Shown here piece by piece: positions 37,504 through 46,921 of a DNA stretch of 64,000 nucleotides (position 1 is its first letter; every line of letters begins with the position of its first letter). The stretch covers positions 2,108,001 through 2,172,000 of the forward strand of contig OZ245997.1 of the NCBI GenBank assembly GCA_965230195.1, in the 5' to 3' direction. The translations under genes and the position numbers were made by a program. The stretch comes from Putridiphycobacter sp965230195 (GTDB lineage: Bacteria; Bacteroidota; Bacteroidia; Flavobacteriales_D; Crocinitomicaceae). A model generated the notes under the pieces. It saw only the letters and a program-made list of their open reading frames with translations. It was not told the origin of the DNA and searched no databases.

Positions 37504-38223
37504 ATGATCGTAAAAAAAATAGTTATTCTTGGTAATTCGGTAGCATTAAGGAATCGACCTCATACAACCGAAAAAAGTTTAAACTATGGGCAATTAATCA
37601 GTCAAAGTCTTAATAACAAAGATTCTGAAACTTTGTATCTGGTGGAAAACATTGCCTTTGGAAGGGCAACAATGCGTGATCTTCAAGGAATATTCGATCA
37701 AATCATTAATTCTTTCGGTGATTTATACATCATAAATATTGGGGTTTCTGATGCTGCCACAAGGGAAACCGGACGTTGGTTTGCTGATATTCTAAACAGA
37801 AGAAAAGATTCTTTTACAACTAAAGTTGTGAAAGGTATTTACAGTGTTTTTATTAAACCACTTAGGACAACATTAGTTAAGCTAAGAGGGCGGAGATCCT
37901 GGACATCATCAAAGAAGTTTGACCAGCTTTTTAAAAAACTTATCAATGATATTCAGCACAACACCAGTGGAAAGATAGTTGTACTTTCATTGAATAAAGC
38001 TGGTGACAGAGTGGAAGAAATTTTGCCGGGAACTCAAAAGAATTATGAAAAATTTAATCTCATTTTAAAAGGGATTTGCTCCGAAAAGAATGTAAATTAC
38101 CTGGATTTGGACGATTTAATTCCTGAAGAGCATTATCCTGATGGTACCCACTTTTCAGAAAAGGGTAATGAAGTAATTGCAAAAAAAATAATAAATTTGA
38201 TTCATGAAAAAAGAATTGTCTGA
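37504..38223 (+). CDS. SGNH/GDSL-like hydrolase
   Basis: A 239-residue protein with an SGNH hydrolase layout but no signal peptide, so probably cytoplasmic. Block I is VILGNSVA, with S12 as candidate nucleophile and Asn in place of the usual Asp of GDS. The NIGVSDAA segment stands where the block III region falls, and block V is DGTHFSEKGNEVI with D213 and H216 completing the dyad. Members remove or transfer acyl groups on sugars and other alcohols. Its stop overlaps the methyltransferase start by 20 bases, which ties it to the LicC/LicD decoration genes. Activity on a glycan acetyl group is only an inference. Confidence 0.7.
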   Translation: MIVKKIVILGNSVALRNRPHTTEKSLNYGQLISQSLNNKDSETLYLVENIAFGRATMRDLQGIFDQIINSFGDLYIINIGVSDAATRETGRWFADILNRRKDSFTTKVVKGIYSVFIKPLRTTLVKLRGRRSWTSSKKFDQLFKKLINDIQHNTSGKIVVLSLNKAGDRVEEILPGTQKNYEKFNLILKGICSEKNVNYLDLDDLIPEEHYPDGTHFSEKGNEVIAKKIINLIHEKRIV

Positions 38224-38851
38224 TCCCAATAAAAAAAGGGACTATTGGGAGAGATTATCTCAGAAAATTAGCAGTGCAGGAGAAACAAAAAATAAGAGAC
38301 CGGATACATCTGATGTGGAGATTGATTTTTTGAAAAACTACTGTACTAAATCTTCAACAGTACTGGATTTAGGTAGTGGAACAGGCTTAATTACAAATAA
38401 GCTGCTCCCACTTGTTGAATCTATTGTAGCTGTCGAAAAATTTAAAGAGTTTACAAAGTTTATTGTTGATGATCCTTCAATGTTGGTTATTAATTCTGAT
38501 TTAAAAGGATTTCAGATCAGAAAGGAATTCGATATTGTATTGTGTACCGGTGTTGCACAATGCTTCCCTAAAAACGAAATGATTGACATTTACAAAAATA
38601 TTTTTGACATGTTAGATCAGGATGGCTATTTCATTTCAAGAATGCACTGTGGCATTAATGAGGATATCATTGTTGATGGTTATTCTGAAGAGCTACAAAC
38701 AGATTATTTTGCAGAATACCGTAGCCTTGAATCTGAAAAGGAAACATTATATAATACAGGGTTTAAATCGGTAGAAGTGTTTGATTTTTTACCAGATACT
38801 ATTAATGTTTGGGAAAACAGCAGACATTTTTATTTTGTATGTAAAAAATAG
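38204..38851 (+). CDS. class I SAM-dependent methyltransferase
   Basis: A 215-residue methyltransferase. Motif I is LDLGSGTG at 54-61, preceded by a helical N-terminus. The acidic VAVEKF strand end binds the ribose of SAM, and FDIVLCTGVAQCFP is the motif IV region. The rest has the usual alternating strands, ending HFYFVCKK. The acceptor is unknown. It overlaps the SGNH gene by 20 bases and is followed 6 bases later by a HAD phosphatase, so it belongs to the cassette that ends with LicD. N-methylation of an amino-alcohol or O-methylation of a sugar are both possible. Confidence 0.88.
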   Translation: MKKELSDPNKKRDYWERLSQKISSAGETKNKRPDTSDVEIDFLKNYCTKSSTVLDLGSGTGLITNKLLPLVESIVAVEKFKEFTKFIVDDPSMLVINSDLKGFQIRKEFDIVLCTGVAQCFPKNEMIDIYKNIFDMLDQDGYFISRMHCGINEDIIVDGYSEELQTDYFAEYRSLESEKETLYNTGFKSVEVFDFLPDTINVWENSRHFYFVCKK

Positions 38852-38857
38852 TTAGGT

Positions 38858-39469
38858 ATGAGTAAAACTGTATTTTGTTTTGATTTGGACGGAACTGTAA
38901 CCAGTCAGGAAATATTACCGTTGATTTCAAAAGAAATAGGCTTGCATGAAGAGATTGATTTGCTCACACAAATTACATTAAAGGGAATTATACCTTTTCA
39001 AACCTCTTTCAAGTTAAGGGTGAAATTACTGGCTCAAATTCCTGTCGATAAGGTCAAGAAAATTGTTGCAGCAGTGAGGCTTGAAAAGGCAATCTCAGAG
39101 TTTATCAGAAATCACCATGATGTTTGCTACGTGGTTACCGGTAATCTTGATGTTTGGGTAGCGGACTTTATTAAAGATGAGCTGGGGTGTGGTTTTTTTA
39201 CTTCAAAAGCAAAGACCAATACTGACACTTTAGAATTGGATTCAATATTAGATAAAAAGGATGCAATACTGGATTTAAGGTCAAAATTTGACAGAATTAT
39301 TACTATTGGTGATAGTATGAATGATTGTTCAATGTTTGAGGCAGCAGATGTCAGAATTGCGTTTGGTGGTGTACATGAGCCTGTACAAAGTTTGAAAAAA
39401 ATGAGTGATTACGTGGTTTATGATGCTTCTTCACTAGTCAAATTATTAAAAAATTTTACAAATGAGTAA
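38858..39469 (+). CDS. HAD family phosphatase (PSP-like)
   Basis: A 203-residue HAD hydrolase resembling the phosphoserine phosphatase branch. Motif I is FDLDGT with nucleophile D9 and D11, motif II is VTGNLD with T94, and the magnesium motif IV is GDSMND at 151-156, followed by MFEAADVRIAFGG. The cap lies between motifs I and II. In this setting, overlapping the nucleotidyltransferase start by 8 bases, it probably removes phosphate from a small precursor of the group that LicC/LicD-like enzymes activate and attach. The substrate cannot be read from the sequence. Confidence 0.85.
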   Translation: MSKTVFCFDLDGTVTSQEILPLISKEIGLHEEIDLLTQITLKGIIPFQTSFKLRVKLLAQIPVDKVKKIVAAVRLEKAISEFIRNHHDVCYVVTGNLDVWVADFIKDELGCGFFTSKAKTNTDTLELDSILDKKDAILDLRSKFDRIITIGDSMNDCSMFEAADVRIAFGGVHEPVQSLKKMSDYVVYDASSLVKLLKNFTNE

Positions 39470-40106
39470 TATTAAAACAGTTGTTATTTGTGCTGCAGGT
39501 CTTGGAAGCAGGTTAGGTTTAGACACCCCAAAGTGCTTGGTGAAAGTTGGTGAACACAGGTTGATTTATTACCTTCTGAGATTACTGAAAGATGTTGAAA
39601 ATATTAGAATGGTAGTAGGGTTTAAGGAAGATGAAGTCATTGATTTTGTAAAATCTATCAGAAGTGATGTTGTCTTTGTGCGTAATTCGAATTACAGCTC
39701 AACTTCAAATGCTTACAGTCTTTATCTCGGAACTAAAGATTTAAATGAACCATTTATGACAATAGATGGAGATATGATTCTTGAACCTGAAAGTTTTAAT
39801 AATATAGTTAAGGAATGTATACCTGGAAGGGATATTATAATGGTAACTGAAGCAAAAACTGAGGACGCAGTATTTGTTGAACTAAACGATAAAAATCAGG
39901 TAAGTCGGTTTTCAAGAGAAAAAATAAGTAATCTTGAATGGTCAGGAGTGGGTTATTTTTCCAATATCAAAATCGACAAGGATGGAAACTATATTTATCA
40001 AATTCTTGAAGATAAATTACCAATTGATGCAGTGCAATTGACCTGCTGGGAAATTGATACACCACAGGATTTGAATAATACTTTAAATTACATTGATTTT
40101 GAGTAA
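39462..40106 (+). CDS. LicC-like nucleotidyltransferase
   Basis: A 214-residue sugar-nucleotidyltransferase-fold enzyme. The nucleotide loop is AAGLGSR at 11-17, with K24 in TPKCL after it. The FVRNSNYSSTSNAYSLYLG segment resembles the LicC choline-phosphate cytidylyltransferase family, and IDGDM at 101-105 carries the metal-binding aspartates. The C-terminal CWEIDTPQDL is also family-like. LicC makes CDP-choline from phosphocholine and CTP. The direct partner LicD follows with no gap (stop 40106, start 40107), which supports activation of a phosphoryl headgroup. Whether this is choline or another alcohol is open, since LicA and LicB are not in the window. Confidence 0.85.
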   Translation: MSNIKTVVICAAGLGSRLGLDTPKCLVKVGEHRLIYYLLRLLKDVENIRMVVGFKEDEVIDFVKSIRSDVVFVRNSNYSSTSNAYSLYLGTKDLNEPFMTIDGDMILEPESFNNIVKECIPGRDIIMVTEAKTEDAVFVELNDKNQVSRFSREKISNLEWSGVGYFSNIKIDKDGNYIYQILEDKLPIDAVQLTCWEIDTPQDLNNTLNYIDFE

Positions 40107-40982
40107 ATGAGACTTACTGTTAAAGAAACTCAGGAGAAGCTATTTGAATTATTATTATTCCTTGATGATGTTTGTCGCAAAAATGATATTCCTTACTGGT
40201 TAGATGGTGGATCGCTATTAGGTGCAGTAAGACATAAAGGGTTTATTCCCTGGGATGATGATATTGATGTTAATATACTTCAGACCGATTATTCCCGTTT
40301 TATAGAAGTAATGCAACGGGAAGTAAAAAAAACAAAGAGCTTTTTTCTTTATAACTCTTATCGGCCTTATAGGTATTTTACTGACTATTTGGCAAATGCA
40401 GCAGTTGTAAAACAAAGTTATTTGCCTATCAAAATTGACATTATAAGGGTTAAATCAATACCCGACAATGAGAAGAGTGACCAAAAAGATAAGGCAATGG
40501 TTAACTTGTTAAAACATTTCATGGGAAAGAAATTTGACAAGAAGATTTTACCAGAAGATGAAGGAATTTCTTACTATAACAATAAAAAAATCAACAGGAG
40601 GAAGTTGTTTTATAATTACTTTATAGATAACTATCTTGATCAGTTAAAACCGGATGAAGGCGCTGTAAAATATAATTATATCTATAATGATGCTATGGTG
40701 AACAGGACCAGGTCTTATTACAGTAAAGATGATATTTTCCCCTTGGGAGAAATTGAATTTGAAGGAAAAATGTTCCCATGTCCAAATAATTTAAATAACT
40801 ATCTGACAATTTTATACGGAGAAAACTACCTGTTACCACCTGATAAATCGAAGCAAATACCTTCGTCTGATAAAAATATTCAACACCGTTTACCAAGACC
40901 AATATTAGGGTTTTGGATATATATTGTGTATCTTCTCAAGGAAATTAAGTATTGGGTCAATTACCGTAAACATGCCAAATAA
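40107..40982 (+). CDS. LicD family phosphotransferase
   Basis: A 291-residue LicD-family protein. The nucleotidyltransferase-like core is YWLDGGSLLGAVRHKG then FIPWDDDIDV at about 30-55, with the aspartates that bind metal. LicD transfers phosphocholine from CDP-choline onto LPS or teichoic acid sugars; related proteins transfer other phospho-groups. The chain continues with a helical and basic region and ends with a hydrophobic helix (FWIYIVYLLKEIKYWV) that may anchor it to the inner membrane. It follows the LicC-like gene with no gap and overlaps the next glycosyltransferase by 11 bases. Confidence 0.92.
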   Translation: MRLTVKETQEKLFELLLFLDDVCRKNDIPYWLDGGSLLGAVRHKGFIPWDDDIDVNILQTDYSRFIEVMQREVKKTKSFFLYNSYRPYRYFTDYLANAAVVKQSYLPIKIDIIRVKSIPDNEKSDQKDKAMVNLLKHFMGKKFDKKILPEDEGISYYNNKKINRRKLFYNYFIDNYLDQLKPDEGAVKYNYIYNDAMVNRTRSYYSKDDIFPLGEIEFEGKMFPCPNNLNNYLTILYGENYLLPPDKSKQIPSSDKNIQHRLPRPILGFWIYIVYLLKEIKYWVNYRKHAK

Positions 40983-42267
40983 CCTTAAAAAAGTACTGAT
41001 TATAACTTATTACTGGCCGCCATCCGGAGGCTCAGGGGTTCAGCGGTATTTATACTTTTCCAAGTATCTGAACCAGTTTGGTTGGGAACCGGTAATATAT
41101 ACCGTTACTGAGGATAAATACACTATTATTGACAAAAACCTTCAGGATGAGGTTCCTTCGGGGGTTAAAGTGCTTAGAAAGGGATTCTGGGACCCGTCAA
41201 ACCTGTTTAATTTTCTTACAGGAAGAAAAAAAAAAGTGATTAATGATTCTGTATTTGCTGAATCCAAAAGTTTATTGTCACGTTTTTTAATTTGGGTAAG
41301 AGGGAATTTATTTATTCCGGATGCTAAACTTTTTTGGATAAAACCTTCGGCCAGGTATTTAAATAAATATTTAAAAAATAATCATGTAGATGCTATCATT
41401 AGCACAAGTCCGCCTCAAAGCTGTCATTTAATTGCATTGAAAGTCTCAAAAAAAAATAAAATTCCCTGGGTTGCAGATTTCCGGGACCCGTGGACAGGAA
41501 TAGGATATTTTGAGGATTTAAAATTGACCAAAATGGCACTTAAAAGACATCAAAAACTGGAGTCAAAGGTGTTAAAAGAAGCCAGTGAGGTAGTTACGGT
41601 CACCCAAACCTGGGTAAATGATTTAAGAAATATAGTAGAGAGGCCAATTCAATTAATTCATAACGGATATTCTGCTTCAGAAGCTATTACTATTGAAGCA
41701 GAAAAAGGCAGAACAAATTATATTTGGTCATATGTTGGAACATTAACAACCAGTCGTAATCCTGTAAATTTATGGAATGCCATTGAAAAAAAATATACAG
41801 GTGATAATGAATTTGCCGAAAAGTTTGAATTGAATTTTATTGGTAATATTTCTGATAAAATTAAAACAGATTTAGAACGTTACAGTTTTTTTTCAAAGGT
41901 CACTTTTGTGCCACAGGTTTCAAAAAAACAATTGGATGTTTTCTATTTAAATTCTGATGTTTTATTGTTAGTCGGGATTCCTAATGTACCTGGTGTTTTA
42001 CCTGCAAAGGTTTTTGAATATTTAAAGTTCAATAAAAGAATCCTGAATATTTCGGCAAAAGAAAGTGAAACGGAATTGTTATTAAATAAAATAAATGGAG
42101 GCCTGAGTGCTAATTTTGAAGATACCGAACTGGTGAGTGAGCACGTCGACGTTTTGTTTGAGGCTTTTCAAAATAATGAGCCGGTAAAAATTGAAAAAAT
42201 AGATCAATTTTCTAGGGTGGAGTTAACAAAAAAGCTGGCAGATGTTTTAAATGGTTTGAGTAATTAA
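40972..42267 (+). CDS. glycosyltransferase (GT-B)
   Basis: A 431-residue GT-B transferase. The ATG at 40972 is preferred because it gives MPNNLKKVLIITYYWPPSGG, the normal family beginning; an upstream in-frame ATG at 40924 would add 16 residues inside licD. The N-terminal domain has SGGSGVQRYLYFSKYL and the WVADFRDPWTGIGYF segment typical of Bacteroidota members. The donor domain shows YVGTLTTSRNP and a C-terminal VPGVLPAKVFEYLKFNKRIL block, where the EX7E-like acid lies. It overlaps licD by 11 bases and is followed 6 bases later by the flippase. Sugar and acceptor are not known. Confidence 0.88.
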   Translation: MPNNLKKVLIITYYWPPSGGSGVQRYLYFSKYLNQFGWEPVIYTVTEDKYTIIDKNLQDEVPSGVKVLRKGFWDPSNLFNFLTGRKKKVINDSVFAESKSLLSRFLIWVRGNLFIPDAKLFWIKPSARYLNKYLKNNHVDAIISTSPPQSCHLIALKVSKKNKIPWVADFRDPWTGIGYFEDLKLTKMALKRHQKLESKVLKEASEVVTVTQTWVNDLRNIVERPIQLIHNGYSASEAITIEAEKGRTNYIWSYVGTLTTSRNPVNLWNAIEKKYTGDNEFAEKFELNFIGNISDKIKTDLERYSFFSKVTFVPQVSKKQLDVFYLNSDVLLLVGIPNVPGVLPAKVFEYLKFNKRILNISAKESETELLLNKINGGLSANFEDTELVSEHVDVLFEAFQNNEPVKIEKIDQFSRVELTKKLADVLNGLSN

Positions 42268-42273
42268 TTTCGG

Positions 42274-43752
42274 ATGGGTATAATTAAAAGACAAGCTGTA
42301 AGATCAACCGTAATTAATTTTGCAGGTGTTTCTATTGGTTCAGTTTCAAGGTTGATAATGCCATTGATACTGACCAGCTCTCAAATTGGAGTATTAACCT
42401 ACTTGTCTTCATTATCCGGCTTTTTTTATATGGTGTTTACTTTCGGGTATAATCTGATTCTAAAAAAGGTTTTTCCGGAATACAGAGATGATGAAAAAGG
42501 TCATTCCGGCTTCTTGTTGTTTGGTGTGTTTCTGTCCTTATTTGGTTGCTTGCTTGCTATTCTTACTTTTTATTCCCTGCAGGGGTTCTTATTGAATGGT
42601 GGTGAAGAAGTACCTTCGCTAACCCAGCAGTTTATTTTCCTGGTCCCTTATTTAATAATTTTCAGAATCCTGTTTATTAATATTGATGGTTATGTCAGGA
42701 TGCAGTTTAAGACCATCATAGGTACTTTTTTGGATGGCTTTGTGGGTAAGGTTATTCTGCTGTCAGCATTAATTTTATTTCACTATACCTTTATTGGTTT
42801 TGAAAAGTTTATTTATCTGTATTGCCTGGCACTTGCCCTTCCGGGAGCAGTAATTGTGATTTATAGCTTCTTTATTACAAAAAAAATAGTATTGCCAAGC
42901 AGAAAATTATTAAATGAATATCCAAGGTTCAGAGTATTTGTGTTGTTTGGTATTTTAACCGGGGCCTCAGGTTCAATTATTCAGTTGATTGATACATTTA
43001 TGATTTACAAAATGTCAGATCCGTTGGAAGCTGAATCGTTATTGGGGGTATATGGAATCATGTTTTTTGCTGCTTCATTAATTAATATTCCTTCAAGAAA
43101 CCTAAGGCAAATTGCATCTGTTGTAGTTGCTGAAGAGTGGAAAAATCTGAACTTAAAAAAGATAAATGATATCTATAAACAAAGTGCAAACACATTATTA
43201 GTTGTAGGTTCACTATTATTTTTAATCGGTTGGGTATGTTTAGAACCGGTTTTAACCTTTTTACCTCCCGAATATGTCAACGGAATTTATGTTTTCTTCT
43301 TTCTTGGGTTAGGGCGTGTTATAGAGTTGGGGACAGGAATAAATATTGATATTATTGAGACATCACGAATCTACAAATACAATACCTATTTTAATTTGGT
43401 TTTAGCTGTTCTGGTACTGATTTTTAATTTGGTTGGAATTTATTACTATGGCATTGTTGGTGCTGCTTTTGGGTCTTTTCTGGCTCAAACAATAATTAAT
43501 TTCCTTCGGGGGTATTATTTGTATAAAGAGTTTAAACTTTGGCCATTTGATCTAAACCTATTTAAAGCTTTTAGTTTGTTTTTGGTGCTCCTGGCACTAA
43601 GTTTCTTTTTGAATTATGAGGCAGCACCGATATATCAGATTATCATCAATCTTCTTGGATTTGGAGGGGTATATATTATTGCAGGATACTACTTAAACTT
43701 TTCTGAAAATTTAAATAAGGTAGTTGATCGCTACATTCTTAGAAAAAAATAG
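42274..43752 (+). CDS. Wzx-like polysaccharide flippase
   Basis: A 492-residue membrane protein with about 12-14 hydrophobic helices, resembling the MATE/MVF-type oligosaccharide flippases (Wzx, RfbX). A conserved N-terminal pattern AVRSTVINFAGVSIGSVSRL lies in TM1, and short loops with basic residues alternate on the cytoplasmic side, as expected. It would move lipid-linked oligosaccharide across the inner membrane after the upstream transferases act. It is the last gene of the glycan run; its stop lies inside the stem of a strong terminator. No Wzy polymerase is recognised in this window. Confidence 0.9.
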   Translation: MGIIKRQAVRSTVINFAGVSIGSVSRLIMPLILTSSQIGVLTYLSSLSGFFYMVFTFGYNLILKKVFPEYRDDEKGHSGFLLFGVFLSLFGCLLAILTFYSLQGFLLNGGEEVPSLTQQFIFLVPYLIIFRILFINIDGYVRMQFKTIIGTFLDGFVGKVILLSALILFHYTFIGFEKFIYLYCLALALPGAVIVIYSFFITKKIVLPSRKLLNEYPRFRVFVLFGILTGASGSIIQLIDTFMIYKMSDPLEAESLLGVYGIMFFAASLINIPSRNLRQIASVVVAEEWKNLNLKKINDIYKQSANTLLVVGSLLFLIGWVCLEPVLTFLPPEYVNGIYVFFFLGLGRVIELGTGINIDIIETSRIYKYNTYFNLVLAVLVLIFNLVGIYYYGIVGAAFGSFLAQTIINFLRGYYLYKEFKLWPFDLNLFKAFSLFLVLLALSFFLNYEAAPIYQIIINLLGFGGVYIIAGYYLNFSENLNKVVDRYILRKK

Positions 43753-43782
43753 GTGCCTGTTTTTAGTCAGGCACCTATTTTT
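43745..43782. terminator. rho-independent terminator at end of glycan locus
   Basis: A 15-bp perfect stem (AAAAATAGGTGCCTG and its complement) has an 8-base loop and overlaps the flippase stop codon at 43750-43752. A/T tracts on both sides suggest it also works for the converging minus-strand DUF4834 gene. Confidence 0.9.
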
Positions 43783-43860
43783 AATATAGTGTGTTAAGAA
43801 CAAAGTAAAATATAGATCAGTACAAGTTGTCAGATGCATTTATAGTCTGCTGGACAGTAC

Positions 43861-44100
43861 TTATTCTACTTCTTCATATTCAGTATAATCAGAATCTTTT
43901 AAATTCTCCTTATTGACTTTCTTTATTGTGGTTTTTCCAAAGTTTTGTCTGGCTTTTTCTCTTTCAAAATCAGCATTTTTTTGGTTCCGGAAATGTTGAT
44001 CCTGGGCGTTGATGTTCCTTCTGGCTGACATTACTTTTCCAATCAGCCTGATGAGAAGAATCACACCCAGAATAACTAATATTTGCCTGAAACCAACCAC
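43861..44100 (-). CDS. DUF4834 small membrane protein
   Basis: A 79-residue protein with one membrane helix at about 5-25 (RQILVILGVILLIRLIGKV) followed by a basic, then highly charged, cytoplasmic tail ending YTEYEEVE. Length and layout match the DUF4834 family of Bacteroidota; no function is known to me. It starts 4 bases after the carB stop, so it is probably the distal gene of a carB transcript. Confidence 0.8.
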   Translation of the reverse strand: MVGFRQILVILGVILLIRLIGKVMSARRNINAQDQHFRNQKNADFEREKARQNFGKTTIKKVNKENLKDSDYTEYEEVE

Positions 44101-44104
44101 AAAA

Positions 44105-46921
44105 CTATTTACTCAAATATAGATTTCTTTCGCTGTAAATTTCCATGAAGAAAGGATCTCTCAGATTTTCAATAAATCTGATGGCCTCACCCGTAGATTT
44201 CATCTCTGGTCCTAATTCCTTATTAACATTCGGGAATTTATCAAAAGAGAAAACCGGAATCTTAATTGCGTATCCTTCCTGATGTGGATTGAATTTGAAG
44301 TCAGTTACTTTTTTATCGCCTAACATTATTTTGGTAGCATAGTTCACGTATGGTTCTCTGTATGCTTTAGCAATAAAAGGAACAGTTCTTGAAGCTCTTG
44401 GATTGGCCTCAATTACATATACTTTATCATCCTTAATTGCAAACTGGATGTTAATTAATCCAACTGTTTTTAGTTCAATGGCAATCTTTTTTGTAATGTC
44501 CTCAATCTGGCTCATAACAAAGTCACCAAGATTATAAGGAGGTAGAACTGCATATGAATCACCGGAATGGATTCCGGCCGGCTCAATATGTTGCATTACA
44601 CCAATAATTTTTACATTTTCACCATCACAAATGGCATCAGCTTCTGCTTCAATGGCTCCACCAAGGAAGTGGTCTAATAATATCTGATTTTCCGGAAGTT
44701 CATGGAGAATGTCTACCACATGATGTTCCAGCTCCTCATCATTCAATACAATCTTCATTTTTTGTCCTCCTAAAACATAAGATGGTCTCACCAAAAGAGG
44801 ATAATCCAAATCTTTAGCAAGTTCTAATGCTTGTTCAGCGCTTTCAACTACACCATATTTAGGGAAAGGAATATTGTTTTCTTCAAGTAATTTAGAAAAT
44901 TGCCCCCTGTCCTCTGCTAAATCAAGAGCTTTATAAGAGGTTCCCATAATCTTGATGCCATATCGCTCAAGCTTTTCAGCTAGTTTTAATGCTGTTTGTC
45001 CACCTAACTGAACAATAACACCTTCAGGATTTTCATGTTTAATTATATCGTAAATATGTTCCCAGAAAACAGGCTCGAAGTACAGTTTGTCTGCTGTGTC
45101 AAAATCTGTAGAAACAGTTTCCGGATTACAATTAATCATAATTGTTTCATAGCCTGCTTCTTTTGCTGCTAAAACACCGTGAACACATGAATAATCAAAT
45201 TCAATACCTTGTCCAATTCGGTTAGGTCCCGATCCCAGTACTACAATTTTCTTTCTGTCAGTAACAATTGATTCGTTTTCTAACTCAAAAGTAGAGTAGT
45301 AGTATGGCGTTTCAGCTGGAAACTCAGCTGCACAGGTATCTACTATTTTATAAACTCTATTAATACCAAACTCTTCTCTTTTCTTGTAAACTTCCGACTC
45401 AAGGCATCTTAATAAGTGAGCAACTTGTCTGTCTGCATAACCTTTTTGTTTGGCTTCAAATAATAAGTCTTTTGGAATTGTATCGATTTGGTATTGACTG
45501 ATCTGCTTTTCAAGGTTGATTAATTCTTCAATCTGTCTTAAAAACCAATTGTCAATTTTAGTCTTTTCCTTGATTGTTTTGAATGGGATGCCAAGTTTGA
45601 TGGCATCATATATATGGAACAATCTGTCCCAGCTTGGTTGTCCAAGGCTTTGAAGTATTTTATTCTGGTCAGTAATTTCTCTGCCATCAGCACCTAAACC
45701 GTTTCTACCTATTTCAAGCGACTGACAAGCTTTTTGAAGTGCTTCCTGGAAAGTTCTCCCGATTCCCATTACCTCTCCAACTGATTTCATCTGAAGACCT
45801 AATTTGTCATCAGCACCATCAAATTTTGAGAAATTCCATCTAGGTATTTTTACAATAACATAATCCAAAGTAGGCTCAAATAAAGCTGAGGTAGTTTTGG
45901 TAATTTGGTTTTTTAACTCATCAAGGTTATAACCAATCGCTAACTTCGCTGCAATCTTTGCAATCGGATAACCGGTTGCTTTGGATGCCAGAGCAGATGA
46001 TCTGGATACCCTTGGGTTAATTTCAATGGCAATGATATCTTCATTTTCATCATTACTTACTGAGAACTGAACATTACACCCTCCGGCAAAATTTCCGACC
46101 GAACGCATCATTTTAATTGCCATGTTACGCATTTTCTGGAAAGTAGTATCAGATAATGTCATGGCTGGAGCTACAGTAATTGAATCTCCGGTGTGGATTC
46201 CCATTGGGTCAAAGTTCTCAATTGAACAAATAATAACCACATTGTCATTATTGTCTCTCAATAGTTCCAACTCATACTCTTTCCATCCCATTAATGCCTT
46301 GTCAATCATCACCTCGTGGATAGGTGATTTATGTAACCCTGCAGTTAAATGCTTGTCAAAGTCAGCTTCATCATAAACAACTGCTGCTCCTGTTCCACCA
46401 AGAGTATATGATGCCCTTACACATAACGGATATCCAAATTCCTGTGCAATTTTCTTTCCTTCAAGAAAAGATTTAGCAGCTTTTTGAGGGGCCATAGGAA
46501 TTCCTATTTCTCCCATTAAGTTTTTAAAAGCTTCCCTGTTTTCTGTAATTTCAATGGCATCAATATCAACACCTATAATTTTCACACCAAATTCTTCCCA
46601 AATTCCCATTTCATCACATTTGATGCAAAGGTTTAAACCGGTTTGACCACCCATTGTAGGTAATACGGCATCAATTTTATGATTATTCAGAATTTTAATA
46701 ATTGAAGCTGGTTCCAGAGGCTCCAGATAAACATTATCTGCAACAACACTGTCAGTCATGATAGTAGCAGGGTTGCTATTAATTAAAGTAACCTCAATCC
46801 CTTCTTCTCTAAGCGATTTAGAAGCTTGAGAACCTGAGTAATCGAATTCGCAGGCCTGGCCTATAATAATTGGTCCACTTCCAAGAATTAAAACTGACTT
46901 AATACTGTTATCTTTTGGCAT
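44105..46921 (-). CDS. carB: carbamoyl-phosphate synthase large subunit, short form
   Basis: A 938-residue ATP-dependent synthetase. It makes carbamoyl phosphate from ammonia (supplied by the CarA glutaminase, not in the window), bicarbonate and two ATP, for pyrimidines and arginine. Two repeated ATP-grasp halves are clear: the first starts SVLILGSGPIIIGQACEFDY, and the second has VVLGSGPNRIGQGIEFDYSC near residue 550. Each half carries its own EINPRVSR or EANPRASR metal-site motif. The E. coli subunit is 1073 residues; the missing part is the C-terminal MGS-like domain that binds UMP and ornithine, as in other Bacteroidota. It has its own -7 element at 46957-46964. Confidence 0.97.
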   Translation of the reverse strand: MPKDNSIKSVLILGSGPIIIGQACEFDYSGSQASKSLREEGIEVTLINSNPATIMTDSVVADNVYLEPLEPASIIKILNNHKIDAVLPTMGGQTGLNLCIKCDEMGIWEEFGVKIIGVDIDAIEITENREAFKNLMGEIGIPMAPQKAAKSFLEGKKIAQEFGYPLCVRASYTLGGTGAAVVYDEADFDKHLTAGLHKSPIHEVMIDKALMGWKEYELELLRDNNDNVVIICSIENFDPMGIHTGDSITVAPAMTLSDTTFQKMRNMAIKMMRSVGNFAGGCNVQFSVSNDENEDIIAIEINPRVSRSSALASKATGYPIAKIAAKLAIGYNLDELKNQITKTTSALFEPTLDYVIVKIPRWNFSKFDGADDKLGLQMKSVGEVMGIGRTFQEALQKACQSLEIGRNGLGADGREITDQNKILQSLGQPSWDRLFHIYDAIKLGIPFKTIKEKTKIDNWFLRQIEELINLEKQISQYQIDTIPKDLLFEAKQKGYADRQVAHLLRCLESEVYKKREEFGINRVYKIVDTCAAEFPAETPYYYSTFELENESIVTDRKKIVVLGSGPNRIGQGIEFDYSCVHGVLAAKEAGYETIMINCNPETVSTDFDTADKLYFEPVFWEHIYDIIKHENPEGVIVQLGGQTALKLAEKLERYGIKIMGTSYKALDLAEDRGQFSKLLEENNIPFPKYGVVESAEQALELAKDLDYPLLVRPSYVLGGQKMKIVLNDEELEHHVVDILHELPENQILLDHFLGGAIEAEADAICDGENVKIIGVMQHIEPAGIHSGDSYAVLPPYNLGDFVMSQIEDITKKIAIELKTVGLINIQFAIKDDKVYVIEANPRASRTVPFIAKAYREPYVNYATKIMLGDKKVTDFKFNPHQEGYAIKIPVFSFDKFPNVNKELGPEMKSTGEAIRFIENLRDPFFMEIYSERNLYLSK

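Noticed and set aside
40924..40971. Upstream ATG of the glycosyltransferase after licD
   Set aside because: It would add 16 residues before the standard family N-terminus and enlarge the overlap with licD.
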